A DNA stretch of 64,000 nucleotides from Paenibacillus borealis. GTDB lineage: Bacteria > Bacillota > Bacilli > Paenibacillales > Paenibacillaceae. A model generated the notes under the pieces. That model saw only the letters and a list, made by a program, of their open reading frames with translations. It was not told the origin of the DNA and made no database searches. The position numbers were made by a program, and so were the translations under genes. Below, one piece after another: positions 1 to 9,064 of this stretch. The number at the start of each line of letters is the position of its first letter. The stretch's first letter is position 1. The stretch lies in NCBI RefSeq assembly GCF_000758665.1, contig NZ_CP009285.1:4774001-4838000 (forward strand). The letters run 5' to 3'.

Positions 1-447
1 ATGCAGCACAATGCGGTGCGAAGGATCTACCTTCAGACGCTCGATGTGACTCATGAAGTGGGAAGCAAGCTCACTGGTAGGTACCGCACCGTTTCGCAGC
101 CCCCACAGAACTTCTACGCTTTCACCGCTATCACTTACGCGAAGTACACCAAGGTTGGCTTCCGGGTCTTTGATGACATTGCGGAAGTATTTGCCGGATC
201 CGGTTACGATAAAGTATTTGCCGGCCAGCTCAGTTACCGGGAAGGTAAGGGCAATTGTACGCAGCGGCTCGCGGATGTTAATATATTTGGCAACCTCTTC
301 TTCATCCAGCAGATAACTGACGTTACCTCCATTAAGCTCATCCCAGCCCAGGGACCACATGTGGTGGGTGATTTCGGACATTTCCTGGATAAACGGTGCT
401 TCAATACCTGCAATGTAACCTTTGGACTCAATTACTGAAGTACTCAT
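1..447 (-). CDS. rhaD: Rhamnulose-1-phosphate aldolase, 3' end outside window
   Basis: This class II aldolase would cleave L-rhamnulose 1-phosphate to DHAP and L-lactaldehyde in the cytoplasm. The 149 visible residues ([14 protein letters not shown]... to ...RIVLH) contain the RhaD-type stretches [36 protein letters not shown] and [10 protein letters not shown]. The reading frame runs off the left edge just before the expected metal-binding HCHATN segment, so the C-terminal half is missing only because the window ends. The ATG at 447 is preceded by AGGAG. It lies 72 bp downstream of rhaA and is the last visible gene of the fucO-rhaB-rhaA-rhaD transcription unit. Family assignment is firm; the single-domain form cannot be separated from an aldolase-dehydrogenase fusion without the 3' part. 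Confidence 0.9.
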   Translation of the reverse strand, partial: MSTSVIESKGYIAGIEAPFIQEMSEITHHMWSLGWDELNGGNVSYLLDEEEVAKYINIREPLRTIALTFPVTELAGKYFIVTGSGKYFRNVIKDPEANLGVLRVSDSGESVEVLWGLRNGAVPTSELASHFMSHIERLKVDPSHRIVLH

Positions 448-519
448 ATGTTATCTCTCCTCTATATGCACCTATAAGTGCGCGGATACTTGTTCGTTCG
501 GTTGTTAAAAAACTTTAAT

Positions 520-1776
520 CTATCTTGCAGCCAGTACTTCCTGCTCATAGCTCTTCACTTCAGCCAGCCATTGCTCGCGGACCGGCGTGCCCTGCGATGC
601 ACAGTAATAATCCCATACTGCACCGAATGGATAGGACTTGAATTCTTCTACCAGCGCCAGGCGAGAAGTATAGTCTCCGGCCAGCTCAATGGCGCGAAGC
701 TCCTCTACCGGCTCCAGCATTGCGCGAAGCAGTGCCTTAATAGTGTTGCGTGTTCCAATAACCCAAGCAGCGAGGTGATTGATGCTGCCGTCGAAGAAAT
801 CAAGGCCGATATTCGTACGCGGCAGCAAATCTCCGCGAACCAGTTCACGGGCGATTTCCAGCAGCTCATCGTCCATAGTTACGACATGATCGCTGTCCCA
901 GCGTACCGGTCTGCTGACATGCAGCAGCAGCTGTTCGCTGAACATCAGGATTGAGCTCAGTTTATTGGAGATCACTTCAGTCGGATGGAAATGTCCGGCG
1001 TCCAGGCAGATCGCTTTGCCGCGGGTCAGTCCATAACCCATGTAGAATTCATGTGATCCGACAACATAGCTCTCGGAGCCAATACCGAACAGCTTGCTCT
1101 CAACGGCGTCGATGTTGTATTGCGGATCGATTTCCTCACTGAACACTTCGTCCAGAGATTCTTTAAGACGCATACGCGGTGCCAGGCGGTCAACCGGCGT
1201 ATCCTTATAACCGTCCGGTACCCAGAAATTCGTTACACAGGGCTGTCCCAGCTCGCGGCCGAAATGCTCAGCGATTTTGCGGGAAGCCTTGCAGTGTCTG
1301 ATCCAGAAATTGCGGATTTCTTCGTCTGCATGACTCAAAGTGAAGCCGTCAGCAGCTTTCGGATGTGAGAAGCAGGTTGGATTGAAATCCAGTCCCAGCC
1401 CTTGCTCTTTAGCCCACTCTACCCAGTTGGCGAAGTGGCGCGGTTCCAGCTCATCCAGATCCACCTGCTCGTCGGTATCAGCATAAATCGCATGCAGATT
1501 GACTTTGTGCTTGCCCGGAATCAGCGACAGGGCTTTCTGCAAATCCTGACGCAGCTCATCCGGAGTACCTGCGCGTCCAGGGTAGCTGCCGGTTACAGCA
1601 ATCCCGCCGCTTAGCTCTTTGTCTTTGAACAGGAAACCTTGAACGTCATCACCTTGCCAGCAGTGTACTGAAATCTTGATCTTGGCCAGCTTCTCCAGGA
1701 CCTCATCTACGTTAATTCCATGGGCTGCGTATAATTTCTTCGCTTCGTTATAGCTGTTTGTGATGCTCTGATCCAT
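520..1776 (-). CDS. rhaA: L-rhamnose isomerase
   Basis: Converts L-rhamnose to L-rhamnulose, the first catabolic step. The 418-aa product matches the usual size (about 419 aa) and begins [16 protein letters not shown]. Metal and substrate-binding stretches typical of the family are visible: [35 protein letters not shown] and [11 protein letters not shown]. The ATG at 1776 is chosen because AGGAGG lies 7 nt upstream; an upstream in-frame extension of 18 residues has no such support. The 152-bp gap to rhaB holds short inverted repeats (TTCGTACGAA; GGCTT-CGC-AAGCC), which might set relative expression in the operon, but that is inference. Confidence 0.95.
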   Translation of the reverse strand: MDQSITNSYNEAKKLYAAHGINVDEVLEKLAKIKISVHCWQGDDVQGFLFKDKELSGGIAVTGSYPGRAGTPDELRQDLQKALSLIPGKHKVNLHAIYADTDEQVDLDELEPRHFANWVEWAKEQGLGLDFNPTCFSHPKAADGFTLSHADEEIRNFWIRHCKASRKIAEHFGRELGQPCVTNFWVPDGYKDTPVDRLAPRMRLKESLDEVFSEEIDPQYNIDAVESKLFGIGSESYVVGSHEFYMGYGLTRGKAICLDAGHFHPTEVISNKLSSILMFSEQLLLHVSRPVRWDSDHVVTMDDELLEIARELVRGDLLPRTNIGLDFFDGSINHLAAWVIGTRNTIKALLRAMLEPVEELRAIELAGDYTSRLALVEEFKSYPFGAVWDYYCASQGTPVREQWLAEVKSYEQEVLAAR

Positions 1777-1928
1777 GCTGTTGCCTCCTAATTGTTTTGA
1801 TAGCATATGCTTCTTTGATAAACTCCGCAAAACTCATTTCGGAAGCATTCACTTAGTTTTGTGAGCATCCGCTCCAATGAATAGCTTCGTACGAAATTGG
1901 CTTCGCAAGCCTTTAACTAAACCTTCAT

Positions 1929-3404
1929 TTATATATTCTCACTCGCAATTGCCGCGGAATGGAGATCATCCCAGCGGGCCAGCAGCTGATCTAGCTGGGG
2001 AACAGGCTGCGGCAGATACGATTTGATCGCAAAGGAAGTGCCGATGACGCTCCGGGCTTCATGGATGTCAGTCATACGGCCTGATTGAATCATCTGCACG
2101 GCCAGGTTGCCCAGTGCTGTTGATTCCGTCGGACCCGCCTGTACTTCCCTGCCGATAATATCGGCGGTCAGCTGACACAGCAGTTCATTGTTGGCGCCGC
2201 CGCCGACGATCTGCAGGACTTCGATCCCTTGGCCTGTAAGGCCTTCAAGCTCAGCCAGATAGCTGCGGTAGGATAGGGCCAGACTGTCAAAGATACAACG
2301 GGCTAATTCGCCCGGAGTCTCTGGAACAGGCTGGCCGCTCTCCGCACATGACTGGCGAATCTCTTCTATCATATTGTCCGGGTTCAGGAAACGCGGATGA
2401 TTGCATGGAATCAGGCTGCGGAAGCCTTCGCTGCCCGCGGCCATTGATGCCAGCTCAGCGAAGCTGTATCTTCCTCCATCCAATCTCCGTACTTCCTGGA
2501 TCAGCCAAAGTCCCATGATGTTCTTCAGGAAACGGTAGGTGCCGTAAGCTCCCCACTCATTCGTATAATTGGCCGCCATGGCTCTGCTGTCATTAATCGG
2601 GCGCTCCAGCTCTACACCGAGCAATGACCAGGTGCCGCTGCTGATGTATGCCGAGGATCTGCCTTGCTGCGCAGGCACACCGAGCACAGCAGAAGCTGTG
2701 TCATGCGTGGCGGCACAGATTAGGCGGCACTGCGGCAGATCATACTGCTGCACCAGATCCGCCGTGATGAAGCCGAGATCTTCTCCCGGCTCCGTAAGAG
2801 GTGCGAACTGCTCTCTACGGAGATGCAGGAAGGACAGCAGCTCCGGGTCGAAATCACGGGTTGCAAGATTCAGCAGCTGCATCGTGGAGGCATTGGTCAC
2901 CTCGTTGATCTTGCGGCCGCTTAGTCTATAGTAGAGATAATCCGGAACCATCAGAATCTGATCGGCCGCTTCCAGCTCTTCCCGGTCATGTGCATACAGC
3001 TGATACAATGTATTGAAGGTCAGCTGCTGGATTCCTGTCTTGGCGTAAACCTTCTCCGGTGAGAGCAGCTTGCCGACTTCGTCCATAACCCCATCAGTGC
3101 GGCGGTCACGGTAGGCGTATACTTCCTTAATCCGCTTGCCTTCCGCATCCAGCAGCACATAATCTACTGCCCAAGTATCAATACCCAGTGTACATTCGGT
3201 AATTCCTGCGCTTTTTGCTTTATGGAGGCCGCTAACAATTTCATTAAACAAATAATCAATGTCCCAGAAGCAGGAGCCCTCCTGCTCGGTAAACCCATTG
3301 CTGAAACGATGAATCTCCTCCAGCTTAAGACTCCCGTCCACGAGGGTTCCGAGTACTAGCCGCCCGCTGGAGGCGCCGATATCGACGGCGATATGATTGT
3401 TCAT
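1929..3404 (-). CDS. rhaB: Rhamnulokinase
   Basis: FGGY-family sugar kinase (491 aa) that phosphorylates L-rhamnulose with ATP. The N-terminal phosphate-binding motif DIGASSGRLVLG, the LGIDTWAVDYVLLD segment, ATHDTASAVLGVPA, SSGTWSLLGVE and the C-terminal GGGANNELLCQ/GPTESTALGN adenosine-binding motifs are all present in the usual order. The start has a good AAGGAG site. It lies 30 bp downstream of fucO and upstream of rhaA. Nothing is truncated. Confidence 0.95.
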   Translation of the reverse strand: MNNHIAVDIGASSGRLVLGTLVDGSLKLEEIHRFSNGFTEQEGSCFWDIDYLFNEIVSGLHKAKSAGITECTLGIDTWAVDYVLLDAEGKRIKEVYAYRDRRTDGVMDEVGKLLSPEKVYAKTGIQQLTFNTLYQLYAHDREELEAADQILMVPDYLYYRLSGRKINEVTNASTMQLLNLATRDFDPELLSFLHLRREQFAPLTEPGEDLGFITADLVQQYDLPQCRLICAATHDTASAVLGVPAQQGRSSAYISSGTWSLLGVELERPINDSRAMAANYTNEWGAYGTYRFLKNIMGLWLIQEVRRLDGGRYSFAELASMAAGSEGFRSLIPCNHPRFLNPDNMIEEIRQSCAESGQPVPETPGELARCIFDSLALSYRSYLAELEGLTGQGIEVLQIVGGGANNELLCQLTADIIGREVQAGPTESTALGNLAVQMIQSGRMTDIHEARSVIGTSFAIKSYLPQPVPQLDQLLARWDDLHSAAIASENI

Positions 3405-3434
3405 AGGGAATCTCCTTAATCTATAGAAGGTAAA

Positions 3435-4586
3435 TTACAGAATTTTGCGGAACAAGGCAATAACTTCTTCTTTGGTAGGAATGAACGGGTTGCCCGGTGC
3501 GCAAGCATCCTTCATTGCATTCTCAGCAAGCAGATCCAAATCCACTTCATCTACACCAAGCTCAGACAGTTTGGCTGGAATCCCAACTTCTTTGGACAGG
3601 GCTTTGATTGATTCGATGACGAAATCCGCGCATTCCTTGTCACTTTTGCCCTCTACCTGCAGTCCGATTGCTTTGGCAATCGCTCTGAATTTCTCAGGCA
3701 CATATTTGGCATTCTCTTCTTCCACATATGGCAGCAGCATCGCATTACATACGCCATGCGGCAGATCATACACACCGCCGAGCTGATGTGCCATTGCATG
3801 CACATACCCTAGTCCGGCATTGTTGAAGGCCAGGCCTCCGAGGAAAATGGCATACACCATCTGCTCACGTGCTTCGATATCATGTCCGTTTGTTACAGTC
3901 CGGGCCAGGTTGCCAAAAATCAGCTCAACAGCAGCAAGTGCAGTAGCATCGGTTACAGGGTAAGCGCCTGGTGTAACCAGAGCTTCAATTGCATGCGTCA
4001 GTGCATCCATACCCGTAGCAGCTGTAAGCGCAGCAGGCTTATCGACCATCAGTTCAGGATCATTCACCGAAATGGTGGCGATACTGTTCTTATCTACCAT
4101 TACCATCTTGATCTTACGTTCTTCATCCGTAATGACATAGTTAATTGTAACTTCACTTGAGGTTCCTGCAGTAGTGTTCACTGCTACGATCGGCAGGGAT
4201 TTGTTCTTGGACTTGTGCACACCTTCATAATCAGCAATGTATCCGCCATTAGTTGCTACAATCCCAATCGCTTTAGCTGTATCCTGCGGCGATCCGCCAC
4301 CGATGGAAATCAGATAGTCGCATTCATGATCATTAAGGAAATCAACGCCGTCATGGACATTTTTGCAGGTCGGGTTCGGCTTCACTTCATCATATACCAC
4401 ATAATTAATTCCCGCTTCATCCAGAACTGCCAGCAGCTTACCGGCGATTCCACTCTTCGTCAGGAACTTATCGGTAACCACGAGTGCTTTCTTCAGGTTC
4501 AGTTCTTGAATATATGGAGCGATTTCCTTCAGACAGCCTTTACCCATAATGTTGATAGACGGAACATAATAGACATGAGTACTCAT
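3435..4586 (-). CDS. fucO: Lactaldehyde reductase, iron-containing alcohol dehydrogenase
   Basis: Group III Fe-dependent alcohol dehydrogenase of 383 aa, the usual length for FucO. It would reduce the L-lactaldehyde made by RhaD to 1,2-propanediol with NADH. The NAD-binding GGGSPQDTAKAIG motif is near residue 97, and the metal-ligand region MDALTHAIEAL with later HAMAHQLGG and DLPHG histidines fits the family. It is the first gene of the rhamnose unit, directly behind the promoter at 4751-4779, an unusual lead position for what is normally an accessory redox-balancing step. Specificity for lactaldehyde is inferred from similarity and context. Confidence 0.88.
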   Translation of the reverse strand: MSTHVYYVPSINIMGKGCLKEIAPYIQELNLKKALVVTDKFLTKSGIAGKLLAVLDEAGINYVVYDEVKPNPTCKNVHDGVDFLNDHECDYLISIGGGSPQDTAKAIGIVATNGGYIADYEGVHKSKNKSLPIVAVNTTAGTSSEVTINYVITDEERKIKMVMVDKNSIATISVNDPELMVDKPAALTAATGMDALTHAIEALVTPGAYPVTDATALAAVELIFGNLARTVTNGHDIEAREQMVYAIFLGGLAFNNAGLGYVHAMAHQLGGVYDLPHGVCNAMLLPYVEEENAKYVPEKFRAIAKAIGLQVEGKSDKECADFVIESIKALSKEVGIPAKLSELGVDEVDLDLLAENAMKDACAPGNPFIPTKEEVIALFRKIL

Positions 4587-4716
4587 TACTTGACCAGCCT
4601 CCCAGGCAAATTAGTATAGAACAATTACAGAAAGCTAAGAATTTCCGCTGAAGTAGGGACGTACATTCTGGCTGTGGCGCCTCAGGCTGGTCTCAGCACT
4701 CCTCATCATCCACAAA

Positions 4717-4730
4717 GGCATACGCTTTCA
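4717..4730 (-). promoter_or_regulatory. cre-like site in the rha leader
   Basis: On the minus strand this reads TGAAAGCGTATGCC, matching the CcpA consensus TGWNANCGNTNWCA at all but three defined positions. It sits roughly 14-27 nt downstream of the predicted start of transcription, a position where CcpA usually blocks elongation. The match is moderate, so the call is tentative. Confidence 0.4.
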
Positions 4731-4750
4731 AAGAGATTATTAACATCCTC

Positions 4751-4779
4751 ATCGTATCGCCGTTAATCTTTGTTGTCAA
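4751..4779 (-). promoter_or_regulatory. Predicted sigma-A promoter of the rhamnose operon
   Basis: On the minus strand a perfect -35 TTGACA (4774-4779) is followed after 17 nt by TACGAT (4751-4756). Transcription would start near 4744 and read fucO-rhaB-rhaA-rhaD. The -35 box overlaps the left arm of the inverted repeat at 4778-4814, a natural place for repression by the divergently encoded DeoR-family protein. Confidence 0.6.
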
Positions 4780-4814
4780 CAAATAAAATATTATTAATGT
4801 TGTTTTTATTTGTT
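4778..4814. promoter_or_regulatory. Inverted repeat, candidate DeoR-regulator operator
   Basis: Perfect 11-bp arms AACAAATAAAA (4778-4788) and TTTTATTTGTT (4804-4814) flank a 15-bp A/T-rich centre. A further ATGTTGTTTTT occurs twice (near 4798 and 4849). The element lies between the two divergent transcription units and touches the -35 box of the rha promoter. Assignment to the neighbouring regulator is inference from position. Confidence 0.45.
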
Positions 4815-4939
4815 TACTGTCTGTTTTGCGAAGATCATAATAGAATAAATGTTGTTTTTCCTGAATTTATTGTACAACACAGAAATAACAGTCTATATTT
4901 AATCTATATAGCTACATAGCTACCGGAAAGGTGATACCT

Positions 4940-5695
4940 ATGCTTGCTGCCGAGAGACGCAAAAAAATAATAGATCTTGTCCATCAGGATAAACGTGTAC
5001 TTGTGTCCGATTTGAGCCGGATGTTCGAAGTCACGGAGGAAACGATACGCCGAGATCTGGAGAAGCTGGAGAAGGACGGGATTGTCAGCCGCACCTACGG
5101 CGGAGCCATGCTGAACAGACATACCAATGAGGATCTGCCGTTCCTGACCCGTGGGGCGCTCAATACGGATATCAAACGCAATATTGCGATCAAAGCACTC
5201 AATCTGATTAATGACGGAGATACGCTTATGGTGGACCCCAGCTCCACTTCCTTTGAATTCCTTAAGCTGCTGGGCAATAAAAGCAATCTGACAATCATTA
5301 CGAATTCGATCAACATTCTGCACGAGTTCGCGAATTCCAGCCTGAGCATTATTTCCACCGGCGGATCACTGCGCCACCGTTCCCTGTCACTCGTCGGTCC
5401 GGTCGCCCATGACACCACCCAACGCTATAATGTCGACATCGCTGTCATCAGCTGCAAAGGCATCGATATGGACCGCGGAGTTACTGATTCCAATGAACCG
5501 GAATGTGAGCTGAAAAAATATATGCTGCGCCAAGCGGAGAAGATAGTGCTGCTGGCCGATCACACCAAGTTCAACAAAACTGCCTTCGCCAACCTGGTAG
5601 AGCTCAGCAGGCTCGATGTGCTGATCACCGACCGCAAACCGACGGATACCTGGCTTAAGCTGCTGGCCGAGAACAATGTGGAGGTGCTGTACTAA
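4940..5695 (+). CDS. DeoR-family transcriptional regulator, probably of rhamnose genes
   Basis: 251-aa repressor-type protein. The N-terminal DeoR helix-turn-helix (residues 1-60: MLAAERRKKIIDLV...VSDLSRMFEVTEETIRRDLEKLEKDGIVSRTYGGA) is followed by a DeoR C-terminal sugar-phosphate sensor domain (GDTLMVDPSSTSFEFLK, ITNSINILHEF, ADHTKFNKTAF). The ATG at 4940 is chosen because it follows an AAAGGTGAT site and gives the standard DeoR start; a GTG 9 nt upstream lies inside that site. Divergent placement from fucO-rhaBAD suggests it is the functional counterpart of the B. subtilis rhamnose regulator YulB/RhaR, but orthology has not been tested. Confidence 0.85.
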   Translation: MLAAERRKKIIDLVHQDKRVLVSDLSRMFEVTEETIRRDLEKLEKDGIVSRTYGGAMLNRHTNEDLPFLTRGALNTDIKRNIAIKALNLINDGDTLMVDPSSTSFEFLKLLGNKSNLTIITNSINILHEFANSSLSIISTGGSLRHRSLSLVGPVAHDTTQRYNVDIAVISCKGIDMDRGVTDSNEPECELKKYMLRQAEKIVLLADHTKFNKTAFANLVELSRLDVLITDRKPTDTWLKLLAENNVEVLY

Positions 5696-5749
5696 GCAGC
5701 ATTGCTGCTGACACAAACCGTTCAGTGCCCTATAAAAGAGTATGTAAAC

Positions 5750-5805
5750 GCCAAAAGGCAAAACCGCTCTTCCCGGATTCGGGATAAGAAGTTTTGCCTT
5801 TTGGC
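5750..5805. terminator. Long hairpin terminator behind the DeoR gene
   Basis: Perfect 15-bp arms GCCAAAAGGCAAAAC (5750-5764) and GTTTTGCCTTTTGGC (5791-5805), with a nested TCCCG-GATT-CGGGA stem in the loop. A-rich 5' and T-rich 3' sides make it usable from either direction, though there is no long uridine tail. Confidence 0.7.
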
Positions 5806-5924
5806 TTAAGCTGTTTGCTGTGCTGCAGTGTCTCTTCCTGACCCTGACTCTATTGGTGTTCACTTCCTCTATATGATAAACTTGCAGAAATTATCTGCTA
5901 TTCATAAAGGAGCGGAAAAATGCT

Positions 5925-6980
5925 ATGGGGAAAAAGAAAAAAACATTACCCGCCGATTTTGGCGAGCGGGTTAAATCGAATGATCTCGCTGCACTCAAGG
6001 CCATTTTTGCGGAATGCGAATGGGATGCACGCGGGGGCTACAGCAAAGGAACCGCGCTCAGCTTCCGGCAAATCCCGGATGAGCTGGTCCGCTGGCTTGT
6101 AGAGCAGGGTGCTGACATCAACGCCCGGGACAAATATGAGCACACCCCTTTGCACTCCCAGGCTGCAGCCTGGTCCGGTAATATCCCGTTACTCCTGGAA
6201 TTAGGCGCGGACCCGGAAGCCCTTGATTATCAGAATGAGACACCGCTGCATGCTGCGGCGGGTTATTACCGGACCCGGGCAATACAGGATCTGGTCGCCC
6301 ATGGTGCAAATATCCATGCGGAGAATAAACGGAAACAAACACCGCTCGCTAAAGGATTATCCCAATGCCGGAATATCGATATTGCCCACATGGTGGAAAT
6401 CTCCCGGATTCTGCTGGATGCCGGAGCAGCAATCACGCCGGAGATGAAAGATTCCGTACGGCGGATCGGCAAGGATTTGGAATTTGTCAGAGCCAGTCAC
6501 AATAACGAGGAGCTGGATAACAAAGCATCCGCCCTGCTGGAGCTGTACCGGCTATTTGATGTCGAGCCTGTAGCGAAATTGGAGAAGCACGATGGAGCCT
6601 CGGCCATTAAGGCCAAGCCAGCTGCATGGTCCGCTCAGCATCAGGAACTCTGGGATTATCTCGTCCCTGCTTCCGGACATGCGCAAACCGTGCAGGGAGA
6701 GGTTATCCGCATTACCGGGCGGGTGTCTCACGAAATCCTGGATAACGGCGGAGGCAACTGGGATGACAATTACCGTAAAATGCTGGATGCCCTGATTGCG
6801 CACTTGGGCACAGGTACGCCGCTGCCTCCCGCCCTCCTTCAGGAAGCAGCTTCATTAGCCAGCAGGCTACGTATGGGTTCTGGCTACGATGAACCGGCAA
6901 GATTAAGCGAACTGGCGGTGCTGTGGGTACTGGCCAATCCTCAGCCGGTAGCCGTGGACCAACCGGATTACACCCGCTAA
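5925..6980 (+). CDS. Ankyrin-repeat protein of unknown role
   Basis: 351-aa soluble protein without signal peptide or membrane segment. Residues about 20-180 hold ankyrin repeats, recognisable from VRWLVEQGADINARDKYEHTPLHSQAA, LLLELGADPEALDYQNETPLHAAAGY, LVAHGANIHAENKRKQTPLAKGL and LLDAGAA. The remaining 160 residues (DYLVPASGHAQTVQGEVIRITGRVSHEILDNGGGNWDDNY...) resemble no family I recognise. The lysine-rich start MGKKKK at 5925 is used; a second ATG at 5920, at a better distance from the AGGAG site, opens a 60-codon frame through the same DNA, so initiation may be inefficient. It stands alone between terminator-separated units. Ankyrin repeats imply protein binding; the partner is unknown. 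Confidence 0.75.
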   Translation: MGKKKKTLPADFGERVKSNDLAALKAIFAECEWDARGGYSKGTALSFRQIPDELVRWLVEQGADINARDKYEHTPLHSQAAAWSGNIPLLLELGADPEALDYQNETPLHAAAGYYRTRAIQDLVAHGANIHAENKRKQTPLAKGLSQCRNIDIAHMVEISRILLDAGAAITPEMKDSVRRIGKDLEFVRASHNNEELDNKASALLELYRLFDVEPVAKLEKHDGASAIKAKPAAWSAQHQELWDYLVPASGHAQTVQGEVIRITGRVSHEILDNGGGNWDDNYRKMLDALIAHLGTGTPLPPALLQEAASLASRLRMGSGYDEPARLSELAVLWVLANPQPVAVDQPDYTR

Positions 6981-6996
6981 GTCTAAACTATACGTA

Positions 6997-8286
6997 TTAC
7001 GAAGGCGCTCCTTTGGAGAGCATGATGTTCAGAATCGCCTGGTCGGTTGCGGCAAGCCCTTCCTGAACCAGAGTCTCCATATTCTTAATCGTATCTTCAA
7101 CCTTCTCAAAGATAACACCGTCATTCAGACTCGCTGAAATATCGTTCATCGCCAGCGTCGCGGACTGGATCGCTGCATTCGTGGCGGTTGAGATCTTCAG
7201 GGCACAGGTCGGTTTCGCACCGTCGCAGATCATTCCGGACGTAGAAGCAATGGTGTTCTGGATGGAGTGCTTGATCTGATCCAGACTGCCGCCCATCAGG
7301 TAAACAATGCCGCTGCCCGCCCCTACTCCGCCGGCAATTCCCGACCCGCACAAGGGCGACAGCCGGCCGATGTAATGTTTGACGTGAATCGTAATCAGAT
7401 TGCTGAGTGCCATCGCTCTTGCCAGTGTCTCCTCATCCTTGCCGAGGAGATCTGCAAGGGCAATGACCGGCAAGGTGCAGGCAATGCCCTGATTCCCGCT
7501 GCCTGCGGTGGTCATCACCGGCATGGCACTGCCGTCCATCCGCGCATCAGATGCTGCCGCCGTCGCGGCAATAATCCGGTTCGCTACATCATTACCAAAC
7601 AGATTGACAGCCGATTGCTGGCTCATTTTCCTTCCAACCTGCAGGCCATATTCCCCGCGCAGCCCCTCGTCCGAGATTGCTCTATTCATTCGTGCCCCTT
7701 CCAGCAGGAAACTAAGCTCCGGGAAAGGTGTGGTCTGAATGAACTCATATATTTCCTCTAGTGAAACCGAATATACCTCCGGGTCCAGCGTTTCAGACTC
7801 CTCGCAATCCGCCTTGTCCTTCCCCGGCTCCAGCTTAACGCCGTCTTTGGACAGGAATACCACATTCGTATGCTCTTTAGCTACAATCGCAGTCGCGGTA
7901 TGATTCAAGCTGCTCACTCTGGCTTCAATATACAATTTCTCAGAAGTATCCTTCAGTTCAACATTCAGCAGCTTCTGCTCGATCATCGCATTAGCCTTCG
8001 TTAGTTCTGCCGGAGTAAGTCCGGAGAGAATCTCCAGCTTCCGGTGAGAGCGGCGGACTACTGCGCCCAAGGCAGCCGCTATCGGCAGCCCGGTCTGCCC
8101 GGTGCCCGGAATCCCTACGCCCATCGCATTCTTAACAATATTTCCGCTGAGGAACAGCTGAATTGCTGTAATCTCCTCCTCAACCAGCTCTGCCGCCAGG
8201 GAGACTGCATAGGCAACCGCAATCGGTTCGGTGCAGCCTTCTGCCGGAACAATTTCTTTTATCAGCACATCCAGTAGGTTAACCAT
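6997..8286 (-). CDS. L-cysteine desulfidase / UPF0597 (serine dehydratase alpha-like) protein
   Basis: 429-aa member of the YhaM/CyuA (UPF0597) family, which degrades L-cysteine to pyruvate, sulfide and ammonia using a [4Fe-4S] cluster. Family hallmarks are EGCTEPIAVA (Cys18), GIPGTGQTGLPIAAALGA, TAAASDARMDGSAMPVM, AGSGNQGI, the CGSGIAGGVGAGSG segment and MICDGAKPTC. Cys18 and the three later cysteines correspond to the conserved set thought to serve catalysis and cluster binding. It is a single gene with no cysteine-related neighbour. Substrate could also be another 2-amino acid; family membership is firm, exact substrate is not. Confidence 0.85.
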   Translation of the reverse strand: MVNLLDVLIKEIVPAEGCTEPIAVAYAVSLAAELVEEEITAIQLFLSGNIVKNAMGVGIPGTGQTGLPIAAALGAVVRRSHRKLEILSGLTPAELTKANAMIEQKLLNVELKDTSEKLYIEARVSSLNHTATAIVAKEHTNVVFLSKDGVKLEPGKDKADCEESETLDPEVYSVSLEEIYEFIQTTPFPELSFLLEGARMNRAISDEGLRGEYGLQVGRKMSQQSAVNLFGNDVANRIIAATAAASDARMDGSAMPVMTTAGSGNQGIACTLPVIALADLLGKDEETLARAMALSNLITIHVKHYIGRLSPLCGSGIAGGVGAGSGIVYLMGGSLDQIKHSIQNTIASTSGMICDGAKPTCALKISTATNAAIQSATLAMNDISASLNDGVIFEKVEDTIKNMETLVQEGLAATDQAILNIMLSKGAPS

Positions 8287-8737
8287 ATCCGAATCACCAT
8301 TCCTCTATCTCTCTCTATATAACTATTCCTATATAGTACCTCAGATTGATAGCCCGGGGGAATCCCCGTTATTAACCATTAGCAAGCGGGGCGGCGGATT
8401 GAAATGGTTAGGGAGAACTGGCGGTACACTGTTAACGTCCCAGTAAAAACCCGAGTTTCCCCAGCCTTTTCAGCCCTTCAGTACAAGCCCATCCCCCTGC
8501 ACCCGCCAGAATAGCATTATGAAATATCTTCAGTGCCAGTGAATACGTCATGCTGCCAATGACAATTTCGACCATGATAAACCGGAAGATATCTTCCTTA
8601 GTGATCAGATAGACTCTAAATTCCTGATTAGGTGACAATGGCTCATCCCCCGTCTGCTTCGTGTTTCTGTACCTATATGCCCCGTGCGGGTTGTCTAATT
8701 CCGGGAGCAGCCTAATCCCCTACACCCCCTCCTCTAA
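8287..8737. other. Intergenic stretch without a supported gene
   Basis: The gap behind the start of the desulfidase-family gene has no clear RNA gene or promoter. A short palindrome CCGGAAGATATCTTCC lies near 8580. A 68-codon minus-strand frame (8432-8638) starts with TTG and lacks homology I recognise; it is not annotated as a gene. Confidence 0.5.
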
Positions 8738-8886
8738 CCTATCGTTGGCACATTGTATTCGGTTTTTCGCATACATTTGGCTCGTTTACCCTATCGTGGG
8801 CACATTGTATTCGGTTTTTCGCATACATTTGGCTCGTCTACCCTATTGTTGGCACATTGTATTCGGTTTTTCGCATACATTTGGCT
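8738..8886. repeat. 52-bp tandem repeat, about 2.9 copies
   Basis: Three near-identical units repeat with a period of exactly 52 bp; the marker CATTGTATTCGG begins at 8751, 8803 and 8855. Each unit contains an imperfect hairpin TGTATTCG-GTTTTT-CGCATACA. Copies differ at only a few positions, unlike the diverged four-site elements elsewhere in the window, so this array looks recent. It lies in a tandem gap upstream of one minus-strand gene and downstream of another. Confidence 0.9.
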
Positions 8887-8973
8887 CCTGCTGCCCACTT
8901 TCGGCGGATTCAAAGGGATTTATCCCTTTGATCTTCCCCTCCAGCCGGCTTCTGGGACCTTCAGCTTAAAGAC

Positions 8974-9010
8974 AAAAAAAGCAGCGTGTTCCCAAAGGAA
9001 TCCGCTGCTC
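8974..9010 (-). terminator. Rho-independent terminator of the zwf-gnd unit
   Basis: On the minus strand AGCAGCG pairs with CGCTGCT and is followed by seven T residues. It lies 55 bp past the gnd stop. Confidence 0.8.
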
Positions 9011-9064
9011 TTCTACTACTAACTTTTTATACACTCCGGGGACTGAAGCTCCCCCGCCTTCCTC

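Noticed and set aside
4587..4930. Riboswitch or T-box in the rha leader
   Set aside because: The predicted leader holds only a cre-like site; no conserved riboswitch core or specifier-like stem was seen.
8432..8638. 68-codon minus-strand frame with one hydrophobic segment
   Set aside because: TTG start, only a marginal ribosome site, no recognisable homology, and isolated in a repeat-bearing gap. Could be real but not supported.
8738..8886. CRISPR array reading of the 52-bp repeats
   Set aside because: The whole 52-bp unit is conserved, so there are no unique spacers, and no cas genes are near.
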